64,000 bases of DNA from Paenibacillus pasadenensis (lineage in GTDB: Bacteria > Bacillota > Bacilli > Paenibacillales > Paenibacillaceae), in the NCBI RefSeq assembly GCF_023715725.1, contig NZ_JAMBOT010000001.1:1-64000 (forward strand), written 5' to 3'. This document shows, in pieces, positions 58,267 through 64,000 of this stretch. A model generated the notes under the pieces. It worked only from the letters and a program-made list of their open reading frames with translations, did no database searches and was not told where the DNA came from. Numbering within the stretch: position 1 is the stretch's first letter; each line of letters opens with the position of its first letter. The position numbers were made by a program, and so were the translations under genes.

Positions 58267-59017
58267 TCACAAAATGACGCAAGTCTCTTCAATCAGTTCT
58301 TCTAATTCTTTCAAGCCTTTTTTTAAATGCTCCGGGTCCTCCGTGATGAAACCAATAATTTCATTAACTCTCTTAAAAAAATCCCTTGGAGCTTTTGCAA
58401 ATGAATCTGCTATCACAGCAGCCCCTTTTTCATTCATTAAATAACGTTCGTTCACTGCGAACAAAACCTGATTTAAACATGCAATCGCTCGAAAACAGCA
58501 TCCGGCAATAAGCCGCTTTTAAAACTGCCGGATAAGGAGTCGTTCTTGATTTTAAATCTGCAAGAATACCGGAACAATCCCATAATACTTTGCATAATGC
58601 GACTTCAGAAAAATAAATGGAGTTCACAAATCCGTGCGGATGCCCCGGCTGATAGTCCATGGTCACTTCACCGGAGAGACATTGCTGAATTACTTTAGAT
58701 ACTTGAGTTAAGTCCCGGAATAAAATATCAACTGGGTACTGTTCCACAACAAGCCAACCGCCGCCGTTGATCCACGGTCCCCAGCCGCCTATATCCGTAA
58801 TCAGGTTGCTCCGGTGTTCATCGTCCAATTCGGCAGCGGCTTTTTGAAGCTCAGCAATATCTAATCGGCTCGCAGAATCATAGTAAATTCCGATATCAAT
58901 ATCGGAATGGCTCGTATGAGTTCCTCCTGCTCTTGAACCGCCAAGGACGATTGCTTTTATGCCTTCGATTTTCTTTAATCTTTCAACAACTTTTTCCATT
59001 ACATGTTCAGGTCCCAT
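58267..59017 (-). pseudogene. Nucleotidyltransferase-domain gene broken by deletion and frameshift
   Basis: The first frame (from ATG 59017, RBS GGAGGG) encodes a nucleotidyltransferase with the G-S...D-x-D motif (VLGGSRAGGTHTSHSDIDIGIY) and continues to TTPYPAVLKAA near 58520, then drifts into unlike sequence and stops at 58430. The expected continuation (GCCFRAIACLNQVLFAVNER, then YLMNEKGA and a helical end) appears in another frame, from about 58510 to the TGA at 58267. A stretch of roughly 25-30 residues between the two parts, present in relatives as I recall them, is missing. So a small deletion with frameshift has inactivated it, or it yields only the catalytic N-terminal domain. Confidence 0.75.
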
Positions 59018-59091
59018 AAGCCCTCCGTAGTTGACAAGTATACGTTTTATACTATATCCGCACAGCAAGGCCCAGAAAGGGAAAGTACCGC

Positions 59092-60480
59092 TTAAACGAA
59101 TTTATCCAAGGATTTTAGCTGCTCAACTACTTCCTCCAGCCTCATGCCTCTAGACCCTTTTACCAATACAACTGCGTTTGGTTTTACAACGGATTCTACA
59201 GCTTTAACGACTTCAGCTTTTTGTTGAAATGCACGTACATGTCCTTGCGGGAAAATTGGCTGGGCCTCCAGCGCTATATGTTCAGCAAGCTTTCCAATAG
59301 TAAAAATATAATCCACATTTTCCGGATCGATGGAACGCCCGATTTCTAGGTGGAAGTGAACCTCGTTTTCTCCCAATTCAAACATATCGCCCAATACTAA
59401 GATTTTTTGATTATATTCGGATAAATTTTGAAAGGTTTCAATTGCACTTTTCATAGAAGTAGGGCTGGCATTCCAAGCGTCGTTAATAATGGCAAAACCA
59501 GAATTTGAAATCGACTTCTCCATTCTCATGCCCGTTAGTTCGAGCTCCAGTAATCCTATTTGTATATTCTCGTTAGTGACTCCCAGATGCTCGGCTACGG
59601 CAATTGCCGCGAGGGCGTTATTCACATTATGAGTGCCTATTAGAGGAAAGCGATAAAAAAGTCCGTTTAAATAAAACCCGGTATGGTCAGACGTAGCAGA
59701 AATTGACGAGGCCATATAATCATTTGACTCGGAAAGCCCAAAACGAATCCGCTTAACAGACTCTAGAAGGTTAAATTTTTGGATTCCTTCTTCCAGCAGT
59801 CTCTCATCACCGTTGAATATAATTGCCCCATCACCAGTCAGATGATTGGCTATTTGCAGCTTTTCTTGAGCAATACTTTTTCTGGAACCAAAATTAGAGA
59901 TATGAGATTCGCCAATCATAGTCACAACGACCACGTCAGGACGGGCAATGTTTGCGATTCTCTCCATCTCTCCCGGCAAGCTGATTCCCATTTCTAAAAC
60001 GAAGATTTCGGTGTCAACAGTTGCGTCAAGCAGCGTTAACGGTAGCCCGTATTGTCCATTGAGATTACCTTGAGTTTTATGTACTCGATAAGCGTTGCCT
60101 AGCACCGAACTAATCATATCTTTAGCTGTTGTTTTTCCGTTGCTCCCCGTTATTCCAATAACGATCGCATTTAATTCGGTTCGGTAAGCTTTAGCTAGTG
60201 TCTGTAAAGCGACAAAAGTATCCTCGACCATGATTAAAGGAACGTTGGGCGGCGGATTGGGATGATTCTTTTGCCACAGCGAAGCAATCGCGCCATTGTT
60301 AACTGCATTTGATACATAATTATGGCCATTATCAATTCTAACAATCGGAATAAAAAGCTGACCCGCTTTAATTGTTCTAGAGTCAATGGACACTCCCTTG
60401 ACGAATAAGGTCTGAGAATCGGGGCTCGATACTTCACCTGAAACGATATGGGCAATATCGTTTAAATTTTTCTGGATCAC
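59092..60480 (-). CDS. murF: MurF, UDP-MurNAc-tripeptide:D-Ala-D-Ala ligase
   Basis: The 462-aa cytoplasmic ligase adds D-Ala-D-Ala to UDP-MurNAc-tripeptide. It has the N-terminal UDP-binding domain (VKGVSIDSRTIKAGQLFIP), the ATP-binding loop IGITGSNGKTTAKDMI, the middle-domain motifs LDATVDTEIFVLEMG and NALAAIAVAEHLGV, and a C-terminal domain ending in KGSRGMRLE. GTG 60480 with AAGGGGGAC upstream is preferred over the longer frame. It is not next to other dcw genes, so it is likely a second copy or a relocated one, here among resistance-like genes. Confidence 0.88.
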   Translation of the reverse strand: MIQKNLNDIAHIVSGEVSSPDSQTLFVKGVSIDSRTIKAGQLFIPIVRIDNGHNYVSNAVNNGAIASLWQKNHPNPPPNVPLIMVEDTFVALQTLAKAYRTELNAIVIGITGSNGKTTAKDMISSVLGNAYRVHKTQGNLNGQYGLPLTLLDATVDTEIFVLEMGISLPGEMERIANIARPDVVVVTMIGESHISNFGSRKSIAQEKLQIANHLTGDGAIIFNGDERLLEEGIQKFNLLESVKRIRFGLSESNDYMASSISATSDHTGFYLNGLFYRFPLIGTHNVNNALAAIAVAEHLGVTNENIQIGLLELELTGMRMEKSISNSGFAIINDAWNASPTSMKSAIETFQNLSEYNQKILVLGDMFELGENEVHFHLEIGRSIDPENVDYIFTIGKLAEHIALEAQPIFPQGHVRAFQQKAEVVKAVESVVKPNAVVLVKGSRGMRLEEVVEQLKSLDKFV

Positions 60481-60661
60481 AATAAAGTCCCCCTTGTTTG
60501 TTCTGAGCAAATTGTTTTTCCATCTAATCCATGTGACGATTCCTTTGCCCATATTCGACGAAGGCTAGACCAATCCTTTGCTTAAATTATTTACCATTCC
60601 ATGAATTTTCAGGTTACAATCTCTTTTGATGTTACTCAGCGGCTTAGCGAGGTGTACTGAC

Positions 60662-61174
60662 TTGAAAAAAATCTTCATTGTCGGGATCGTAGCTAGCGGT
60701 AAAACAACTCTTGCCCAGCGGCTCTCTGAGGTTCTGGCCATTCCTTGGTATGAGTTAGACAGCATCGTTCATCATCTAACTGAGACTGAACGCTATAAAC
60801 GTAACGCAGAGGAGCAGCTTGAAGTCATAATGGACATAAATAGAAACGGGATGTGGATTTTTGAAGGAACAGACCGATCTTCATACCGCTGTTTATTTGA
60901 CATGGCGGATACGATTATCTTTCTGGATACGCCTTTGCGGAAGCGTAAAATTAGAATTGTAACCCGGTTTGTCAAACAGAATTTGGGCATTGAAAAGTGT
61001 GCTTATAAACCAGACCTAACCATGTTAAAAATGATGTTTAAGTGGACTCGCGATTTTGAAAAAAATCGCAGCGACCTCGAAGCCCGCTTACAGACACATA
61101 AAGAAAAATTGATTCGACTTTATGATAATAACGACTTGGCCTTTGTGCAAAGCTACCAGCATACAACGGGATAA
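60662..61174 (+). CDS. P-loop kinase, FlaR/adenylate-kinase-like
   Basis: The 170-aa protein begins KKIFIVGIVASGKTTLAQRL (Walker A GIVASGKTT) followed by IPWYELDSIVHH and the lid-like DTPLRKRKIRIVTRFVKQ. It resembles small P-loop proteins annotated as DNA topology modulation protein FlaR or shikimate/adenylate kinase-like; substrate unknown. TTG at 60662 with CGAGGTG upstream is the best start, since it begins right at the first beta strand. Confidence 0.78.
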   Translation: MKKIFIVGIVASGKTTLAQRLSEVLAIPWYELDSIVHHLTETERYKRNAEEQLEVIMDINRNGMWIFEGTDRSSYRCLFDMADTIIFLDTPLRKRKIRIVTRFVKQNLGIEKCAYKPDLTMLKMMFKWTRDFEKNRSDLEARLQTHKEKLIRLYDNNDLAFVQSYQHTTG

Positions 61175-61180
61175 TTTATA

Positions 61181-61210
61181 TTGATGAGCGATCTCTCTGC
61201 AATCTATAAT
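61181..61210 (+). promoter_or_regulatory. Candidate sigma-A promoter ahead of the methyltransferase leader
   Basis: TTGATG (61181-61186), an 18-bp spacer and a perfect TATAAT (61205-61210) predict a transcript start near 61217. The transcript would include the leader ORF at 61241 and the hairpins at 61277-61327. Confidence 0.65.
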
Positions 61211-61240
61211 TGGATTAATCTTTCAATTGAGGTGAACCGG

Positions 61241-61270
61241 ATGTCTTTCCGTATCGTTCGAGGTATTTAG
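61241..61270 (+). CDS. Possible leader peptide of the methyltransferase gene
   Basis: This small ORF has nine codons (MSFRIVRGI) and a TAG at 61268-61270, with GAGGTG upstream at the right distance. It lies about 25 nt after the predicted transcript start and just before two hairpins. This order is that of ribosome-stalling leaders of antibiotic-resistance genes (erm, ABC-F). Coding of such a short peptide cannot be proved by eye. Confidence 0.4.
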   Translation: MSFRIVRGI

Positions 61271-61276
61271 TTTTCG

Positions 61277-61327
61277 GGCTGGGGAACACGCGTACCAGCC
61301 ATCAAGGGGGCAGTCTGCCCTTTTGAT
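61277..61327 (+). promoter_or_regulatory. Leader hairpins before the methyltransferase gene
   Basis: GGCTGG...CCAGCC forms a first hairpin (61277-61300). ATCAAGGGGGCA (61301-61312) pairs with TGCCCTTTTGAT (61316-61327) with two G-U pairs, forming a second. The second has only a short T-run inside its 3' arm, so it is a weak terminator or an RNA switch element. Confidence 0.5.
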
Positions 61328-61394
61328 CTCATACAAACTAAAAACATTCAATGATATCGGCCAGCTTCTACTTCCTTTGAAAGGTGAGATAAAT

Positions 61395-62144
61395 ATGCAT
61401 TCATTAGATTATAAAAGCTTTTATGATAAAGTAGGACACATTAACGGTTGGGATTTCAGCACGATAAACTGCGTTTATGATGGTGTTCAGCCAGATCTGT
61501 ACGATGAAGTGAAGAAGATATGCAAGAAATCGGATCTATGGCTGGATATTGGTACCGGTGGCGGAGAAGCGGTTTTATCCATAGCCGAATCTTCTCTTCT
61601 TCTGGTTGGAATTGACCAATCCACCGGAATGATTAAAACCGCAAATAATAATTTAGTTAAATCAGAACTGCCTAACGTACGCTTTCTAAAGATGGAAGCT
61701 GATCATTTGGATTTCCCTGCTCATTTTTTTAATGTGGTTTCATGCAGACATTCCGAATTTTTTGCTCAGGAAATTGCGAGAGTTTTAATTAAGGGCGGTA
61801 CATTCCTCACTCAACAAGTCAGTGAAAACGATAAGCTAAACATTAAAGAAGCATTTGGTAGAGGACAGGCCTGGGGAGAACAGCCCGGTAAATTAAAGCG
61901 TCAATACTTATCTGAATTAAGCAAAGCGGGCTTTAGTGACATTCAGTCATTTGAATTTCATGTTGATGAGTATTATCAGTCACCGGAAGATTTAATTTTT
62001 GTGTTAAAACACACTCCCATTATTCCCGATTTTGGGCAAACAGAGGCCGATTTTCAAATCCTCCAACAATTTATTAATGAGAACCAGACCGAAAAGGGTA
62101 TTAGAACTAATTCCGAACGTTTTATGATAATCGCTAAGCTATAA
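61395..62144 (+). CDS. Class I SAM-dependent methyltransferase
   Basis: The 249-aa protein has a Rossmann-type SAM domain: LWLDIGTGGGEAVLSIAE (motif I, D-x-G-x-G-G), LVGIDQSTGMIKTA (motif II, acidic end), FNVVSCRHSEFFAQEIARVL (motif IV-V) and GGTFLTQQV. AAAGGTGAG precedes the ATG at 61395; the upstream frame to 61323 overlaps the hairpin region. The target molecule is unknown. The promoter, leader ORF and hairpins upstream suggest drug- or stress-dependent expression. Confidence 0.82.
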   Translation: MHSLDYKSFYDKVGHINGWDFSTINCVYDGVQPDLYDEVKKICKKSDLWLDIGTGGGEAVLSIAESSLLLVGIDQSTGMIKTANNNLVKSELPNVRFLKMEADHLDFPAHFFNVVSCRHSEFFAQEIARVLIKGGTFLTQQVSENDKLNIKEAFGRGQAWGEQPGKLKRQYLSELSKAGFSDIQSFEFHVDEYYQSPEDLIFVLKHTPIIPDFGQTEADFQILQQFINENQTEKGIRTNSERFMIIAKL

Positions 62145-62161
62145 AGACCGTTAGTTAAAAA

Positions 62162-62182
62162 AGAGGGGTCGGCTGCCCCTCT
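62162..62182 (+). terminator. Terminator of the methyltransferase gene
   Basis: AGAGGGG and CCCCTCT arms are followed by TTTCTCC, with AAAAAA before. It is 18 bp past the stop. Confidence 0.65.
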
Positions 62183-62184
62183 TT

Positions 62185-62710
62185 CTCCATTATTTCCTTC
62201 TGCCGATATACAACAAATGAGACGATTGTGAACTTCAATTAAAGTCGTCTCACGCCCCCTCCCACACAAAATCTTCCCAAACCCCTTGTCCCGCCTGGCT
62301 TTAACGCTCTTCCCCCTAAATCCCTGTTTCACGCTGAGCAATTAAAGTCGTCTTACGAATCGGAGAAAATCGGAAGAAGACGAGCAATTATAGTCATGTT
62401 AAAAAACAGGGAAAAAGCAGGGTAAAAGAAAGGGAATAGGGAAAGGCATCGGAGTGAAAGTCGGAGTAAACAATCATATGAACGCCTATTATAACAAGGA
62501 GTTTGATGGGGTTAAGATCTCCCCTCCTCCCTAAACCCACTCCCCTGCCCTTCAAAAGAAAGCCGAGGAAAACAGGAGTGGATACCTGTGTTTCGCTCGG
62601 CTGGTGACACGACTATTTAGGCCTTGTGATGACTATTTAGGCTCTGAGATGACTTTGAGTGCTATCTACAGCACTCCACATTTAAGTAACACTGTACACT
62701 CCACGTGACT
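62185..62710. repeat. Gene-free island with short repeats and a purine/pyrimidine-asymmetric block
   Basis: No gene is supported here. CAATTAAAGTCGTCT occurs at 62236 and 62339 (and a diverged form at 62384). Each copy lies in small inverted structures (GAGACGA...TCGTCTC; TCGTCTT...AAGACGA). A pyrimidine-rich stretch (62250-62330) is followed by a purine-rich one (62401-62468), with TCCCTGTTT/AAACAGGGA able to pair across. A 20-bp unit GACTATTTAGGCYYTGWGAT is tandem at 62611-62630 and 62631-62650. Confidence 0.55.
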
Positions 62711-62817
62711 AGTATGCGGAAACATATCCACCGGCTGGACTCACTCTAGACGATACCATCCTGCGAGCAGATACAGCCCTGTAACTATGCCGCCCCCGGA
62801 CATTCCTGCCTGTATCC

Positions 62818-63331
62818 CGCATGGAAACCCTGTGTCTTTTCGCTTCCTTCGAAATCGCAAAAGGGAAGGTCATTTCGCCGACGATCGGTGATACCCCAAC
62901 GGAAGCCGATTTTGCTGGGCATCTGGAGGCTTTGCCTCGCCACGAGCAGAAGGGGAGTGAATTTTCATTACCAATCAACTCAATACCCATCAATTGGAAG
63001 CCGTAGTTCGCCTGGTGGACCAGTACAGCCAACTCAATGGTGAGCCTGGGATCAAAGGAACAACGGGTATATATGCCTAAAATTATTTTGCGCAGCTTTC
63101 CTATTGGATCGAACGCATCGGATTCGTTTTGTCTACACGCAGAAACATTCCTCGTGGCTCAATCAAATTGAGATCTGTTTCAGCATCTTGGTACTGCGCC
63201 TACTCAAACAGGAGAATTTCATCTCCAAGGAAGATCTAAAAATCAAAATCTTGTGCTTTATCGATTACTTTAATCCAACCATGGCTAAAACTTTTCACTG
63301 GACTTATCGCGGTAAACCACTCCGCGTTTGA
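62818..63331 (+). pseudogene. Decayed IS630-family transposase
   Basis: Three frames in order cover the C-terminal half of an IS630 DDE transposase: LCLFASFEIAKGKVISPTIG (from 62821), NQLNTHQLEAVVRLVDQYSQ (from about 62967, ending at TAA 63078) and HRIRFVYTQKHSSWLNQIEI then FSILVLRLLKQENF to the stop at 63331. The D-N-L-N-T-H motif has N for the catalytic D (NQLNTH), and the final E (NQIEI) is kept. At least two frameshifts and a missing 5' half make it inactive. No terminal inverted repeats were found. Confidence 0.8.
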
Positions 63332-63361
63332 TGGATTAAAGATTTATGTTTTGTTGTAACT

Positions 63362-63387
63362 AAAAAAAGAGAGGCATCTGCCTCTCT
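63362..63387 (-). terminator. Terminator of the pseudouridine synthase gene
   Basis: GAGAGGCA and TGCCTCTC arms (63369-63387) are followed on the minus strand by seven T (63362-63368). It is 27 bp past the stop at 63414. Confidence 0.88.
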
Positions 63388-63413
63388 CCAATACTTAATA
63401 ATCAAAATTACGT

Positions 63414-64000
63414 TCAAACAGGCTGCTTAAACTGACTCAAAAACGACTTAGGAATGTCTGATTCAAAACGCAAAAGTTCACCTGTTGTGGGGTGATTAAA
63501 AGCTAACACTCTAGCGTGAAGACCCATTCGCCTAATTACATTTGACTTCGATCCGTATTTTTTATCCCCGACAATGGGGTGTCCTAAGTCTTGCATGTGA
63601 ACGCGTATCTGATTTTTGCGCCCTGTTTCGAGCTCAACGCTTAATAAGGAAAAGTTCGCATTGGATTGAATCATTTTGTAATGTGTTACCGCGTGTTGAC
63701 CGTCGTTAGGATGCGGACTGGAATACATTTTCAGCGTGCTGCTTTCTTTCAACCAAGAAGAAATGGTGCCTTCCGGCTTCTTGAGCCTGCCTTCCACCAG
63801 CGCCACGTATGTACGCTCTTTAATGGCGTCCTGCCAAGAGTTTTGAAGCAATTGCTGTACCCGCTCGCTTTTCGCAAACATCATGACGCCGGAAGTATCC
63901 CGATCCAGACGATGAACGACAAAAATTCTGCTTTTAGGATCTTTGATTCGGACATGAGCCGTCAGCTGCCGATAGGCTGTCATTTCGTTTTCTTTCGGCG
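63414..64000 (-). CDS. RluA/RluD-family RNA pseudouridine synthase, 3' part
   Basis: The visible 195 or so residues include the catalytic motif FVVHRLDRDTSGVMMFAKS (Asp in RLDRDTSG), YVALVEG, then the family ending GRKNQIRVHMQDLGHPIVGD. The frame continues without stop to the window edge and an internal Met at 63983 is not the start; the upstream residues ENEMTAYRQLTAHVR match the pre-catalytic segment of RluA-type enzymes. The 5' end (S4 or N-terminal domain) lies outside the window. The exact target position in rRNA or tRNA cannot be told. Confidence 0.9.
   Translation of the reverse strand, partial: PKENEMTAYRQLTAHVRIKDPKSRIFVVHRLDRDTSGVMMFAKSERVQQLLQNSWQDAIKERTYVALVEGRLKKPEGTISSWLKESSTLKMYSSPHPNDGQHAVTHYKMIQSNANFSLLSVELETGRKNQIRVHMQDLGHPIVGDKKYGSKSNVIRRMGLHARVLAFNHPTTGELLRFESDIPKSFLSQFKQPV

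Noticed and set aside
62709..63032. 107-aa minus-strand ORF
   Set aside because: It lies antisense to the IS630 remnant, has no RBS and resembles no family.
1..64000. tRNA or rRNA genes
   Set aside because: I looked for tRNA-like T-loop sequences (GGTTCRANYCC) and rRNA-like stretches and found no convincing candidate; a dedicated scan could still find one.

Overview
The window looks like chromosome of a Paenibacillaceae bacterium (Paenibacillus or a close relative). This is inferred from gene content and style, not from a database search: many carbohydrate ABC importers of the CUT1 and LplB/YtcP kinds without their own ATPase, YesM/YesN-type two-component systems with AraC-type response regulators, an efeUOB iron operon behind a perfect Bacillus-type Fur box, strong AGGAGG ribosome binding sites, and frequent GTG and TTG starts. 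Most of the window is coherent chromosome. The ends and the 53-63 kb stretch are more accessory: IS remnants, broken genes, one-off resistance-like enzymes and non-coding repeats.

Layout. 0-0.6 kb: the right end of an IS3-family element, abutting a 52-bp repeat array. 0.56-9.1 kb (minus): a LacI-controlled operon running lacI, lipoprotein, two permeases, MalK-type ATPase, inositol-monophosphatase-family enzyme, an unknown 304-aa protein, and possibly a secreted beta/gamma-crystallin protein. 9.4-10.7 kb: two paralogous secreted proteins built from 35-residue repeats. 10.9-22.7 kb (minus): a glycan-utilisation locus (YesM kinase, YesN regulator, GH20 enzyme, two permeases, binding lipoprotein, GH78 alpha-L-rhamnosidase). 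22.9-24.1 kb: Bcr/CflA exporter. 24.2-28.2 kb: efeUOB. 28.4-30.8 kb: two CNNM/CorC-type membrane proteins in tandem. 31.1-33.5 kb: CitA/CitB-type two-component system without a transporter beside it. 33.5-36.6 kb: ndk, a 56-aa gene missed by simple ORF calling, a GIY-YIG-like protein, an MFS transporter and an unknown gene.

36.7-38.3 kb: a Crp/Fnr regulator between two YdcZ-type DMT transporters. 38.4-41.9 kb: a UvrA paralogue divergent from a double-HTH MerR regulator. 41.9-46.7 kb: duplicated small exported proteins, a small lipoprotein, rhodanese with LysR regulator, a YebC-family protein and a DUF1801 protein. 46.8-53.0 kb: a second sugar importer with a divergent YesM/AraC pair. 53-62 kb: YdeI-like protein, DinB remnant, AlkD, a divergent HisD homologue behind an attenuator-like leader, a minus-strand group (MurF, broken nucleotidyltransferase, histidine phosphatase, APH-type kinase, unknown protein), a FlaR-like kinase, and a methyltransferase with its own leader ORF and hairpins. 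62-64 kb: gene-free repeat island, decayed IS630 transposase, and the 3' part of a pseudouridine synthase.

The most notable signals are regulatory leaders: (i) a 16-aa leader peptide with three consecutive histidines, followed by mutually exclusive hairpins and a terminator, ahead of a HisD homologue with substituted active-site residues; (ii) a 9-codon leader ORF behind a TATAAT promoter upstream of a methyltransferase; (iii) a hairpin lying between the Shine-Dalgarno sequence and GTG start of a CorC-type gene; (iv) a terminator-like hairpin 17 nt before the ribosome binding site of the glycan operon. None could be tested computationally here. Protein family calls rest on motif recognition by eye.
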